Shown here: positions 53,243 through 62,208 of the stretch, piece after piece
Numbering within the stretch: the stretch's first letter is position 1
Layout of the letters: each line of letters opens with the position of its first letter
Source: Rikenellaceae bacterium
Lineage (GTDB): Bacteria; Bacteroidota; Bacteroidia; Bacteroidales; Rikenellaceae
NCBI GenBank assembly: GCA_015059715.1
Contig: SUZV01000004.1
Coordinates: forward strand, 61,142 to 125,141
Direction: 5' to 3'
Length of the DNA: 64,000 bases
Made by a program: the position numbers and the translations under genes
Notes under the pieces: model-generated
The model's input: the letters and a program-made list of their open reading frames with translations, nothing else
Told to the model about the DNA's origin: nothing
Databases searched by the model: none

Positions 53243-54335
53243 TGGAGCTCTTGAGCGCGATATCGTTGTCGAAGTTGACGACACGTGTGCTATAACCTCG
53301 ATTTGGCGCACCGCGACCTTAGATAGCGTGGCAGGCGTAGAGTTCTACCCGGGGATACTCATCCCGGGTATGGTCAACGCACACTGCCACTTAGAGTTAT
53401 CCTACCTACGTGGGGCTATAGCCGAGGGTTTGGGCTATGGGGGCTTTGCACGCCAGATAGGCCTTGTTCGTGGCGAGTATAGCGACCAGGAGCGCGTACA
53501 GGCTGCCAAGGCTGTCGATGCCCTTATGTGGCAGCAGGGTGTTGAGGCCGTAGCCGACATCGCCAATGACGAGCTTGCGATGGAGGTTAAGAGTGGGTCT
53601 GGCATCGAGTATCACACGCTATTTGAGTTCTTCGGATTAAGGAGTAGCGCGACCGAGGGCCACTTCGAGTTAGCCTCGCGCCACACGTTAAGCAACGTAA
53701 CGCCACACTCGACATACTCTGTTCAGGAGGTCCCCTTTAGGGATATATGCCAGAGGAACAGAGAGTTTATATCGCTCCACTTCCTCGAATCGGAGAGCGA
53801 AGAGCAGCTCTATGACCATCGGGGCTCGCTGGCAGAGTGGTATGAACGTATGGGGTGGAGGTGCGACTTTCTACACTATGGCTCACCCACCGAGCGCGTC
53901 GTAAGATGCATAGGTCGTGACACTCGCCTACTGTTGGTTCACGCCACGCAGGCTACGGCCAAAGATATAGCCGAGATAGAGCGACACACCGCAAAGGCTA
54001 CGTGGGTGCTATGTCCTGAGTCAAATAGATATATCTCTGGTACGCGCCCCCCCGTTGAGCTACTGCGGAGTATGGGTGCGCAGATAGCTATTGGCAGCGA
54101 CTCATTGGCCTCGGCACGTAGTCTGTCGCTTATCGACAACCTCAAGCTACTCGACACGATACCCTTGGCCGAGCTTCTTACTTACGCCACGCTCAACGGT
54201 GCCAAGGCCCTTGGTATTGATGAGCATAAGGGGTCTATAGCCGTTGGCAAGCGTCCAGGTCTGGTGGTGATAGAGGGCGCGGACCTTCACACGCTGAGTC
54301 TTACGCCCGAGAGCACGACACGACGTATACTGTAG
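53205..54335 (+). CDS. Amidohydrolase-superfamily deaminase-like enzyme
   Basis: 376 residues. A composite N/C-terminal beta-sandwich encloses a metal-dependent barrel: MVNAHCHLELSYLRG (HxH), further His in ISLHFLESESEEQL and LLLVHATQ, and the Asp in IGSDSLASARSLS. This matches the aminohydrolase/chlorohydrolase branch (guanine, cytosine, adenosine-like or aminofutalosine deaminases). The substrate cannot be named. The ORF overlaps the DUF4296 gene. It contains a 7-C run near 54046. Confidence 0.83.
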   Translation: MKRRIASHYALIDGALERDIVVEVDDTCAITSIWRTATLDSVAGVEFYPGILIPGMVNAHCHLELSYLRGAIAEGLGYGGFARQIGLVRGEYSDQERVQAAKAVDALMWQQGVEAVADIANDELAMEVKSGSGIEYHTLFEFFGLRSSATEGHFELASRHTLSNVTPHSTYSVQEVPFRDICQRNREFISLHFLESESEEQLYDHRGSLAEWYERMGWRCDFLHYGSPTERVVRCIGRDTRLLLVHATQATAKDIAEIERHTAKATWVLCPESNRYISGTRPPVELLRSMGAQIAIGSDSLASARSLSLIDNLKLLDTIPLAELLTYATLNGAKALGIDEHKGSIAVGKRPGLVVIEGADLHTLSLTPESTTRRIL

Positions 54336-54685
54336 CCCTCGCTCTGCCGAAGTGCCGCCCCAAAATATGGATAATGGCATAAAAAATAGGGGAATGCTTT
54401 GATTTTACAAATAGTTTATCTACCTTTGTTAAGTAGTAGATGTACTTAAATATCCATATTATTGGTTTAAATGTCCACTCATTAATTACGCTACGTATTG
54501 ATAGTTAGATATATAACCGATAGGGATATTGCATATGATGCGAGAATATTGGTGTGCAGGCAGATGTTGACAACCTTGTAAATTTGCCGATAACTAAGCG
54601 TTATTACGATTTTTCGGGCATACCACACAAAACATCATATAGTTACGATAGCGTAGAGTAATAAATAATTAACCCTTTGTTTGAG
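54336..54685. other. Long leader of the WecA-like gene
   Basis: 350 bp without a gene. After the promoter at 54398-54428 an AT-rich leader of about 250 nt precedes the ATG. No riboswitch or leader ORF was recognised by eye; TTGACAACC and several imperfect hairpins are present. Confidence 0.4.
54398..54428 (+). promoter_or_regulatory. Full Bacteroidetes promoter for the WecA-like gene
   Basis: TTTG at 54398-54401 and TACCTTTG at 54421-54428 are 19 bp apart, the consensus -33/-7 arrangement. Transcription would start near 54435. Confidence 0.65.
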
Positions 54686-55843
54686 ATGATATATTCGACT
54701 CTGATTGCCCTGTTTTCTTCGATGCTTGCAGTCCTATGGATTCATCCACATCTGGTGAAGATTGCACATATGAAAAATATCGTTGACAACCCCGATGCTC
54801 GCAAGCTACATAAGAGCCCCGTACCTGTACTCGGTGGTGTGGCAGTCTTCTTCGGTATAGTCCTCGGATTGGCACTCACAAGCACCTATACAAATTGCTC
54901 GTCGCTTATAACCATCATCGCAGCACTTATGATTATGCTCTATGTTGGTACGATGGACGATATCGTCAACCTCTCGGCAAGGATACGTTTTATCATCGAG
55001 ATTGGCGTGGTGCTAATGCTTATCTACTCTACAGATAAATCGATAGATGACCTGCACGGACTATGGGGCGTAGGCTCTTTCTGCAATGGCATATCTATCC
55101 CTCTTACGGTTTTTGCCGCCGTAGGTATTATAAATGCCCTCAACCTTATCGATGGCGTAAATGGCCTCTCATCAGGATACTCGATAATGGCCAGCTTCAT
55201 ATTCGGCGTATACTTCTACCTTGCTGACAACGCTCCGATGCTTATCCTTGCATCTGTATCTATCGGTGCTTTGATACCCTTCTTTCTGCACAATGTCATT
55301 GGCAAGACATCAAAGATGTTCATCGGCGATGGTGGTACGCTGGTGATGGGTGTGGTTATGGGTACATTTGTTGTCAACATCCTACACAGCAACAGCCCTA
55401 CGGTTGATATGCTCCCCGAGAGCTTCGGCCTTGTACCATTCACCTTGGCCGTAATGTCGGTGCCCGTATTCGACACCTTAAGAGTTATGCTTTCACGCAT
55501 ACTCAGGGGCGTATCGCCTTTCCATCCCGACAAGACCCACCTACACCACTACTTCTTAGAGCTCGGATTCTCACACTCGGGAACTACGCTGTCGATACTT
55601 ACACTCAACATCTTGGTAATCGTATGTCAGTGGCTCGTATGGTACTTGGGAGGCTCTGTAGACCTTCAGCTATACGTAGTTATTGGTCTTGGCGCAGCTA
55701 TAACCTTAGGCTTTAGCCAGTTAGCAAAGACGGCAAACAACGAAAACATATTAAAGCGCATACTGCGAAGATTGGGCCGCGCAACACACTTCGAGCGCAA
55801 GGGGGCATTCCTCTTCTTGCAGCGTTTAATTGATAAGATTTAA
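54686..55843 (+). CDS. WecA/TagO-type undecaprenyl-phosphate sugar-1-phosphate transferase
   Basis: 385 residues from ATG 54686 (the frame also has an upstream TTG at 54677). Eleven or so transmembrane segments. Signature motifs: KLHKSPVPVLGGVAVF, the catalytic YVGTMDDIVNLSA, INALNLIDGVNGLSSG (NxxxDGxNGL), GDGGTLVMG and the HPDKTHLHHYF loop that contacts the nucleotide. It starts lipid-linked glycan synthesis by transferring GlcNAc-1-P or similar from UDP-sugar. Own promoter with long leader; the NTase-aminotransferase fusion follows at 29 bp. Confidence 0.9.
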   Translation: MIYSTLIALFSSMLAVLWIHPHLVKIAHMKNIVDNPDARKLHKSPVPVLGGVAVFFGIVLGLALTSTYTNCSSLITIIAALMIMLYVGTMDDIVNLSARIRFIIEIGVVLMLIYSTDKSIDDLHGLWGVGSFCNGISIPLTVFAAVGIINALNLIDGVNGLSSGYSIMASFIFGVYFYLADNAPMLILASVSIGALIPFFLHNVIGKTSKMFIGDGGTLVMGVVMGTFVVNILHSNSPTVDMLPESFGLVPFTLAVMSVPVFDTLRVMLSRILRGVSPFHPDKTHLHHYFLELGFSHSGTTLSILTLNILVIVCQWLVWYLGGSVDLQLYVVIGLGAAITLGFSQLAKTANNENILKRILRRLGRATHFERKGAFLFLQRLIDKI

Positions 55844-55872
55844 GCCAAACACATCTATTCTCTTAAAGCAAT

Positions 55873-57690
55873 ATGCAAGCAATCATATTGGCCGCAGGTA
55901 TGGGGCGCAGGCTTGGGGAGTTGACCAACGACAACACCAAGTGTATGCTTAATGTGAATGGCTCGCGCCTGATAAACAGAACCCTCGACTCGATAGCTGC
56001 CGTAGGTATAAAGCGCGCCATTATAGTCGTAGGTTACAAGGCCGACAACGTCAAAGCGTGGGTGGGTACCAACTACAATGGTGTCGATATTGTCTATGTC
56101 GAGAATAGCATATACGACAAGACTAACAACATATACTCGCTCTTCCTAGCCAAAGAGTACCTCTTGGAGGAGGATACCATACTCCTTGAGTCGGACCTTA
56201 TCTTCGAGCCGAGCGTGCTGTGCCGCATCATCGAGGAGCCGTATCCGAACCTCGCCCTTGTAGATAAGTATGAGAGCTGGATGGATGGCACCGTTGTAAC
56301 CCTCGACGACCAGCTTAGAATAAAGAACTTCTTCTCAAAGAACGAATTTCGATACTCCGACATAGATAGCTACTTCAAGACGGTGAACATATATAAGTTT
56401 AGCAAGGAGTTCTCCGCTACGCATTATGTTCCCTTCTTAGAGGCCTATTGCCACGCTTTGGGCCACAACGTATACTACGAGCAGGTGCTTAAGGTCATCA
56501 CACTCCTCGACGACTCTCCACTCAAGGCCCTTTCACTCGATGGCGAGAAGTGGTACGAGATAGACGATATCCAGGACCTCGACATAGCATCGAGCATCTT
56601 CGCACGTAGCGACGAGGAGCGTTACCGCCTGATATCATCGCGCTTTGGAGGCTTCTGGCGATATCCCCATCTTCTCGACTTCTGCTACTTGGTAAACCCA
56701 TACTTTCCACCACGACAGATGGTCGACGAGATTAAGGCCTGCTTCGATACACTCCTTCGTGAGTACCCCTCGGGTATGCGCGTTAACAGCCTGCTGGCGG
56801 CCAAGTACTTCTCCATATCGCAGGAGCATATCGTTGTTGGAAATGGTGCTGCCGAGCTTATCAAGGCATATATGGAGAACTACGCAGGACGCATGGGCAT
56901 CATCTTTCCCACCTTCGAGGAGTACCCCAACAGAGTATCCAAGGAGAGCGTCGTAGCCTATATCCCCGAGAACGACTCTATGCAGTATAGTGCCGAGGAT
57001 ATCATGGCGTTCTATGCCACGAAGCCGATAGACTCGCTACTTATCATCAACCCCGACAACCCCTCGGGAAACTATATTCCCTATACCGAGCTGCTGCGCC
57101 TCATAGCGTGGAGTGCCGAGCGCGGCATTAACATTGTTATCGATGAGTCGTTTGTGGACTTTGTCGATGTCGAGGGGGAGTACTCGCTGCTAAAGGATGA
57201 GCTATTGAGCCATAATCCACACCTTTGCGTAGTCAAGAGCATCTCAAAGTCGTATGGCGTACCAGGCTTTAGGCTCGGCATCCTCGCCAGCGGTGACAGG
57301 GAGCTTATCGCAAGGCTCAAGCGCGAGGTGTCGATATGGAATATCAACTCGTTTGGCGAGTTCTACATGCAGATATACGAGAAGTACCACAGCGACTACG
57401 TAGATGCCTGCCGCCTCTTCCGCCAGGAGCGTACACGCCTCTATGAGGAGCTTCAGAGCGTGTCGTTCCTTCGCGTGATACCCTCACAGGCCAACTACTT
57501 CCTCTGCGAGATTACCACACCACGATTTACGGCTAATGAGCTCGCTGTAAAGCTCTTGGCTAAGTATGATATCCTTATCAAGGATTGCTCTGGCAAGGCC
57601 TCGTTCTGTGGTCGCAGCTTCATACGCCTTGCGATACGTGACCGTAGGGATAATAGCCGACTTGTGGCGGCCCTCAAAGAGTTTGAGTAG
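55873..57690 (+). CDS. Fusion of LicC-like nucleotidyltransferase and fold-I PLP enzyme
   Basis: 605 residues. Residues ~1-240 are a sugar-nucleotidyltransferase-like domain (IILAAGMGRRLGELTNDNTKCMLNVNG; acidic ESDLIFEP; EIDDIQDLDIA), closest in style to CTP:phosphocholine cytidylyltransferases. Residues ~260-605 are a class I/II PLP domain with NGAAELIKAYMEN, IINPDNPSGN, VIDESFVDF and PLP lysine K459 in KSISKSYGVPGFRLG, similar to HisC/CobD. The PLP half may make or modify an aminophosphate group that the first half activates as a CDP ester; this is inference. Between the WecA-like gene and an OCD-family enzyme. Confidence 0.85.
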   Translation: MQAIILAAGMGRRLGELTNDNTKCMLNVNGSRLINRTLDSIAAVGIKRAIIVVGYKADNVKAWVGTNYNGVDIVYVENSIYDKTNNIYSLFLAKEYLLEEDTILLESDLIFEPSVLCRIIEEPYPNLALVDKYESWMDGTVVTLDDQLRIKNFFSKNEFRYSDIDSYFKTVNIYKFSKEFSATHYVPFLEAYCHALGHNVYYEQVLKVITLLDDSPLKALSLDGEKWYEIDDIQDLDIASSIFARSDEERYRLISSRFGGFWRYPHLLDFCYLVNPYFPPRQMVDEIKACFDTLLREYPSGMRVNSLLAAKYFSISQEHIVVGNGAAELIKAYMENYAGRMGIIFPTFEEYPNRVSKESVVAYIPENDSMQYSAEDIMAFYATKPIDSLLIINPDNPSGNYIPYTELLRLIAWSAERGINIVIDESFVDFVDVEGEYSLLKDELLSHNPHLCVVKSISKSYGVPGFRLGILASGDRELIARLKREVSIWNINSFGEFYMQIYEKYHSDYVDACRLFRQERTRLYEELQSVSFLRVIPSQANYFLCEITTPRFTANELAVKLLAKYDILIKDCSGKASFCGRSFIRLAIRDRRDNSRLVAALKEFE

Positions 57691-57746
57691 CCTACGGTAA
57701 ATCTCCTCTTAACGCTAATTTATAGACTCAATAGGAAGACGACGAG

Positions 57747-58643
57747 ATGAAGAGCATAACAAATCAAGAGATTGAGGGACTAAACATCACCCCCTCGATG
57801 TGTGTCGAGTGGGTGCGTGAAGCCTTTCTCCTTAAGAGCGAGTGCCAACTTCCAGCCAAGATGTCGGTACACCCTTCGGGTAACGACTTCTTCACCACAA
57901 TGCCGTGCCTACTGCCCTTGAGCTATGGCCGCTTTGGAGCTAAGGTTGTCTCGCGCATCGTGGGGCGTGTCCCAGCACTTAAGAGCGATATGATGTTGTT
58001 CGACTCGCGCAGTGGCGCATTGGAGGCCCTCGTGGAGTGCGACTGGATTACGGCAATGCGCACAGGAGCTGTCGCAGCGTTGGCCATCAAGACGCTCAGA
58101 TGCAGCACCGCACGCGACTACGCCTTTATCGGCCTTGGTAGTACGGCACGTGCTACGCTACGCTGCCTCCTGGATATATGCAGTGACGAGGTTCTTCATA
58201 TTCGCCTATTTAGATATAAGAATCAGGCGGAAAAGATTATCGAGGAGTTTGGCGCGGCGCACAATGCACGATTTACCATTGTCGATACAGCAGAGGAGCT
58301 TGTTGACGGTGCCGATGTTGTAGTATCGTGTATCACCGATGCTAATGGATATATCGTTGATAATGAGCAGCTATTCAAGCCTGGTGTACTCGTTGTTCCC
58401 GTACATACCCGAGGTTTTCAAAACTGCGACACCACCTTCGACAAGGTCTTTGCCGACGACACCGACCATGTTAAGGGTTTCAAATACTTCTCCGAGTTTA
58501 GGGAGTACCACCAGTTTGAGGAGGTTCTTAAGGGTCAAGTTGCGGGGCGCAGTAGCGATACTGAGCGCATCTTAGCCTACAACATAGGTCTTGGTCTGCA
58601 CGACATGCTCTACGCATCGCGCATCTACGATATGTTGTTATAA
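57747..58643 (+). CDS. Ornithine cyclodeaminase/mu-crystallin family enzyme
   Basis: 298 residues. The family outline is visible: substrate region QLPAKMSVHPSGNDFFTTMPCLL and FGAKVVSRIVGRVP, VECDWITAMRTGAVAALAIKTL, the Rossmann stretch YAFIGLGSTARATLRCLLDI, and VVSCITDANGYIVDNEQLFKPG. Members include ornithine cyclodeaminase, alanine dehydrogenase and the amine-forming SbnB type. The glycine motif GLGSTA is close to the usual GxGxQA. With the fusion gene upstream (56 bp) it probably acts in the same small-molecule or glycan-decorating route. Confidence 0.83.
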   Translation: MKSITNQEIEGLNITPSMCVEWVREAFLLKSECQLPAKMSVHPSGNDFFTTMPCLLPLSYGRFGAKVVSRIVGRVPALKSDMMLFDSRSGALEALVECDWITAMRTGAVAALAIKTLRCSTARDYAFIGLGSTARATLRCLLDICSDEVLHIRLFRYKNQAEKIIEEFGAAHNARFTIVDTAEELVDGADVVVSCITDANGYIVDNEQLFKPGVLVVPVHTRGFQNCDTTFDKVFADDTDHVKGFKYFSEFREYHQFEEVLKGQVAGRSSDTERILAYNIGLGLHDMLYASRIYDMLL

Positions 58644-58736
58644 GAAGCTGTGTTGAGTGTAGGGAGCAAATAATCAACACTCGCCCGAGATATAATCAAC
58701 CGACAACGAATAGTAATTTATAGAACATTTCTTCGA

Positions 58737-59600
58737 TTGTACAACACGTTGATAACCCACATACATCGTGGGGCAGTAGCCATCCTTGTTGACTGCTCAC
58801 TATCGATGAAGAGCCTCACGCTCTTTCACAACACCGTGCTTAGCAAGCAGGAGGTGGGATTTATCGTTGCGAACCATATTATCGAGGAGCTTATTATCCG
58901 TTGCGCACGCCGAAAGCGTATGCGCGACTACTTCGATATTGCCGCAATAGGCTACTCTGGTACGGAGTCCTACTCTCTGCTTGGCGACTACGGCGATGGC
59001 TTTGTCAAGGCCATACGCTTGGCCGAGGAGAGACCACAACCCTGCACGATATACCTACGTCAGCAGCTGCGCGATGGCACGATGACCGATGCTCCTATTA
59101 TCGTCTATCCCTGGGTTAAGACTTCGGCATCGGGGGCCTCACCGATGTACGACGGGCTGGCGCGCACCAAGATGCTGGTCAATGAGTGGTGCAAAGATAG
59201 CGATAACCGCAAGAGCTTTCCTCCGCTTATCTTCCACATCACCGATGGAGCGTGCAGCGATGCCCATCCTCGCGACCTGTGCGACATATCCTACGACCTA
59301 CGCAACATCTCGACAACAGATGGTAACGCCCTCTTTATCACCCTCCACCTGTCGACCTATGGCGAGCATAACGAGCCTTGTGAGATATACCCCGAGGACT
59401 ACTTATACGCCTCGTGTGACCGAGACCGAGAGCTTATGTGCAAGATGTCGAGCCTCATACCCAACGTTCTGGAGCCTCACCTATCGCATTTAATAGCGAG
59501 GAGAGGAGGTGGTCCATATCGTGCTTTAGCACTAAACTACTCGCCCTGCTCGATACTCTCGATTATAAATATAGGTTCGATAAGCACCTATACCCGATAG
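58737..59600 (+). CDS. TerY-like von Willebrand factor A protein
   Basis: 287 residues with a probable TTG start at 58737 (no nearby ATG fits). The MIDAS Asp-Ser motif is ILVDCSLSMKS, with further metal-site candidates in TSASGASPMYDGL and HITDGACSD. The C-terminal GGGPYRALALNYSPCSILSIINIGSIS resembles the end of other Bacteroidetes TerY-like vWA proteins. Cytoplasmic, no signal sequence. The next gene, 35 bp on, encodes a kinase-like/WG-repeat protein. TerY-type vWA proteins elsewhere pair with PP2C phosphatases and kinases; no PP2C is seen here. Confidence 0.75.
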   Translation: MYNTLITHIHRGAVAILVDCSLSMKSLTLFHNTVLSKQEVGFIVANHIIEELIIRCARRKRMRDYFDIAAIGYSGTESYSLLGDYGDGFVKAIRLAEERPQPCTIYLRQQLRDGTMTDAPIIVYPWVKTSASGASPMYDGLARTKMLVNEWCKDSDNRKSFPPLIFHITDGACSDAHPRDLCDISYDLRNISTTDGNALFITLHLSTYGEHNEPCEIYPEDYLYASCDRDRELMCKMSSLIPNVLEPHLSHLIARRGGGPYRALALNYSPCSILSIINIGSISTYTR

Positions 59601-59635
59601 CCACGCATAACTTACCCCCTATCCCCCACATAGAT

Positions 59636-60574
59636 ATGTATGAACTACCGTATTGTAACTGCTCGCCACTACAATTTCGCGACAGCACACGCCACCCCGA
59701 ACTATGGTTTACCACGCTGCGCAATGCTCGATTCGATGAGGAGACACTGAAATATGGCAAATACTTCACCGAGTGCGAGGCATTAATCGGGGATAGACGC
59801 TATATGGTCTATGCACCCACGATATATGATGCTACGCGCATGGCCAAGTTGTCGATGTTGATTTTCGAGGAGTGCAGCAGCAGAATAAGCACTATCAAGT
59901 ACCTGAGGCGCGAGATTGTCGTAGACCCGAAATACGACATATACACAGATGTATTCCTTGAGGAGATTCCCGCAGGCACACCACTACGCGAGGCGATATA
60001 CACCTCTACGCAGAGTCATCTACTTCGAGGTATGAGAGCCTTTCGGCGGCGGCTTAAAGAGAACAACATAGTACTTAATAATGTCGATATCGATAATATC
60101 ATCGTCGACGAAAGCTACGAGTGGCACGCCATACGCTGTCTATATGCAACCTATGGTCAGCGCAGAGATGATGCAGCCTTTAGGCTTATCAAGGATAATA
60201 TCATGGAGTATAGCCTTACGGAGCTGCCGAGCGACACCTCGGCTCTCGACGCTACGCGCCGCGAGTACCCAGGTATCAAGCTACCACTCTGCGAAAGACG
60301 CAGGCGCGTAGTTACTAAGGAGGGTGTCGGCTTTGTCGACGAGCGCGACACTATAGTTATACCTGTTCAATATCTCACAGCTACGGACTTCTACGAAAAC
60401 AGGTCTATAGTTACCACCAAGGCTGGCGGCGTAGGCATCATAGATAGGGATGGCCGCTATATCATAGCTCCCGAGTACGACAGAATAGAGTTCGACCACG
60501 AGGATGGCGACTCGAAGGCATACAGAGGCGATAACGTCACACTATACGACTACAACGGCAGGATAAAGGGGTAG
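59636..60574 (+). CDS. Kinase-like protein with C-terminal WG repeats
   Basis: 312 residues from ATG 59636; the open frame continues upstream but that part overlaps the vWA gene out of phase. Residues ~45-190 look like a degenerate protein-kinase-type fold: TDVFLEEIPAGTPLREAI (hinge-like), then LKENNIVLNNVDIDNIIVDES, reminiscent of the catalytic loop but without a clear HxD and DFG. Residues ~220-312 hold WG-type repeats (GVGFVDERDTIVIPVQY, GVGIIDRDGRYIIAPEYDRIEF). Probably partners the vWA protein. The kinase relation is a low-confidence reading; the WG repeats are clear. Confidence 0.68.
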   Translation: MYELPYCNCSPLQFRDSTRHPELWFTTLRNARFDEETLKYGKYFTECEALIGDRRYMVYAPTIYDATRMAKLSMLIFEECSSRISTIKYLRREIVVDPKYDIYTDVFLEEIPAGTPLREAIYTSTQSHLLRGMRAFRRRLKENNIVLNNVDIDNIIVDESYEWHAIRCLYATYGQRRDDAAFRLIKDNIMEYSLTELPSDTSALDATRREYPGIKLPLCERRRRVVTKEGVGFVDERDTIVIPVQYLTATDFYENRSIVTTKAGGVGIIDRDGRYIIAPEYDRIEFDHEDGDSKAYRGDNVTLYDYNGRIKG

Positions 60575-60581
60575 TTACGCA

Positions 60582-61796
60582 CTACCTTAGCCTATGCTGC
60601 TGGAAGTGGGGCGTAACTACGCGCGTAAAGAAGACCAGCGCGACGAGGACTAAGAGCGTACCAAGAATATAGCAAGGTGCATATCCCGTTTCGGCCAATA
60701 CGCCACCAAAGAGCATACCGCCACCTATGCCTACATCCCACCCCGTAAGGTATGTAGCATTTGCTGTTGCTCGGCGCGAGTTGGGTGCAAGGTTGATAAA
60801 TAGAGTGTTGTATGCTGGGAACATCGTGCCGTAGCCATAGCCAAATAGGAAGGCTGTGACGAAGTATGTCACATATCCTGCCGTTATGTTCCAGTGCGCT
60901 ATGGTAGATAGCAGGGCCTCGCCTAACGCTCCGATAAAGGCTATGCATATACCCAAGCGTATTGTCTCGGTTACAAAGCCCTTATCTACCTGCTTACCCG
61001 AGTGTAGGCGCGAGGCTATAAGACCTAAGGCCATCACCGTGAAGAAGAGACCTGCGTTGTGTGTGATACCCACCTCGGCGGCATATAGAGCCATGTAGCT
61101 TGTTGTCATACCATATGGCATGGCCAACATAAAGAAGGCTATCGATGCCCGCGTTCCCTCCTTTAGGAAGAAACGGTCTGCCGAGAGCCTAAACTCTACC
61201 TTCTCTGCCAGCTCGCGGTGCGGTGTGCGCACCAACGCTCCGAGCACAAGGCCTATGATTCCCGTCACCAACGATGTTAGGAATAGAAGCATATAGTCTC
61301 CCGATGCCACGACGAAGAGTCCCACCATAGGTCCAAAGGCCATAGCGAGGTTGTTTGTCACGCCGTAGTATCCCAAACCCTCACCACGACGCGACGAGGG
61401 CATAACGTCGATAACCAGAGTGTTGCCTGCCGTAGTCAGCATACCGAAACATAGTCCGTGAAAGATACGTAGCAGGATAAATAGCGCGAGTGTCTTGGTT
61501 ATGAAGAAGTATCCGAGAAATGCCGCGACGAAGGCTGCGTAGGCTACTATATAGACGCTCTTACGCGGCAGAGTATCGGCAATAAACCCTGCTAATGGTC
61601 TTACGCTGAGCACCGCTACGACGTAGCAGGACAATACGACACCTACCATCGCCTTGCCGATACCAAAGGTGTCGCTAAGGTATAGGGGTAGTGTGGGGAC
61701 AAGGATAAAGAACGAGAACGACATCATAAATGCCGCTATGCACACGAAGATGTAGTTGCGTGTCAGGAGCCTCTCTTTAACGATATTCTCTGCCAT
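60582..61796 (-). CDS. Major facilitator superfamily transporter
   Basis: 404 residues from the ATG at 61796 (MAENIVKERLL; a TTG two codons earlier is less likely). Twelve transmembrane segments. MFS motif A-like: RPLAGFIADTLPRKSVYIVAY; a second half repeats GLIASRLHSGKQVDKGF. PSSRRGEGLGYYGVTNNLAMAFGP is typical of sugar/drug efflux-type MFS_1 proteins. Substrate unknown. Convergent with the WG gene (7-bp gap), own promoter at 61859-61866. Confidence 0.87.
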   Translation of the reverse strand: MAENIVKERLLTRNYIFVCIAAFMMSFSFFILVPTLPLYLSDTFGIGKAMVGVVLSCYVVAVLSVRPLAGFIADTLPRKSVYIVAYAAFVAAFLGYFFITKTLALFILLRIFHGLCFGMLTTAGNTLVIDVMPSSRRGEGLGYYGVTNNLAMAFGPMVGLFVVASGDYMLLFLTSLVTGIIGLVLGALVRTPHRELAEKVEFRLSADRFFLKEGTRASIAFFMLAMPYGMTTSYMALYAAEVGITHNAGLFFTVMALGLIASRLHSGKQVDKGFVTETIRLGICIAFIGALGEALLSTIAHWNITAGYVTYFVTAFLFGYGYGTMFPAYNTLFINLAPNSRRATANATYLTGWDVGIGGGMLFGGVLAETGYAPCYILGTLLVLVALVFFTRVVTPHFQQHRLR

Positions 61797-61858
61797 AACC
61801 AAGCTAAATATTGGACCACTGAAGAGTAGAAAAATGTTCTACAGCCCATGTTATATCA

Positions 61859-61866
61859 CAAAGGTA
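61859..61866 (-). promoter_or_regulatory. -7 box of the MFS gene
   Basis: The minus strand reads TACCTTTG (TAnnTTTG), about 60 bp before the start codon. Confidence 0.5.
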
Positions 61867-62099
61867 CGAAAAAAGTGGTGTCGTTATTCTGATTAAGGGC
61901 AAAAAGTGTGCATATTGCCGCCGAGCATACTTCCGTAGCCTGGTCACCCTCGGTTGCTTGCCGTTTATAGAGCTATATTTGCTCACACTGAGAGCTACCT
62001 ACTAAAATTTGTAAAATCGTTAACTTGTTGATATAGTGTATTTTACCCCCCCCCATAAAATAGTTGCAATATTGCTTGTTTTATTCCGAAAAGTTTTCT

Positions 62100-62107
62100 T
62101 AAATTTG
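62100..62107 (+). promoter_or_regulatory. -7 box of the lipoprotein gene
   Basis: TAAATTTG matches TAnnTTTG, with TTG triplets 20-27 bp upstream. The leader would be about 95 nt. Confidence 0.5.
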
Positions 62108-62208
62108 TAAAAAATGGGTGTGTTAACTGTAGCTTTTAATGAGGTTCAAGTTGCAGGTTAATGTAAAAGAGATGATAGAACCTCACATAACTTAATAACC
62201 AATACGCT

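Larger units (their letters stand above)
61797..62208. other. Divergent intergenic region with poly-C tract
   Basis: 412 bp between the MFS gene and a lipoprotein gene. It contains a promoter box for each direction and nine consecutive C residues at 62046-62054, about 45 bp upstream of the lipoprotein -7 box. No coding frame recognised. Confidence 0.55.

Noticed and set aside
59438..59635. N-terminal extension of the kinase-like/WG protein from 59438
   Set aside because: This part overlaps the conserved end of the vWA gene in another frame; the first ATG after the vWA stop is at 59636.
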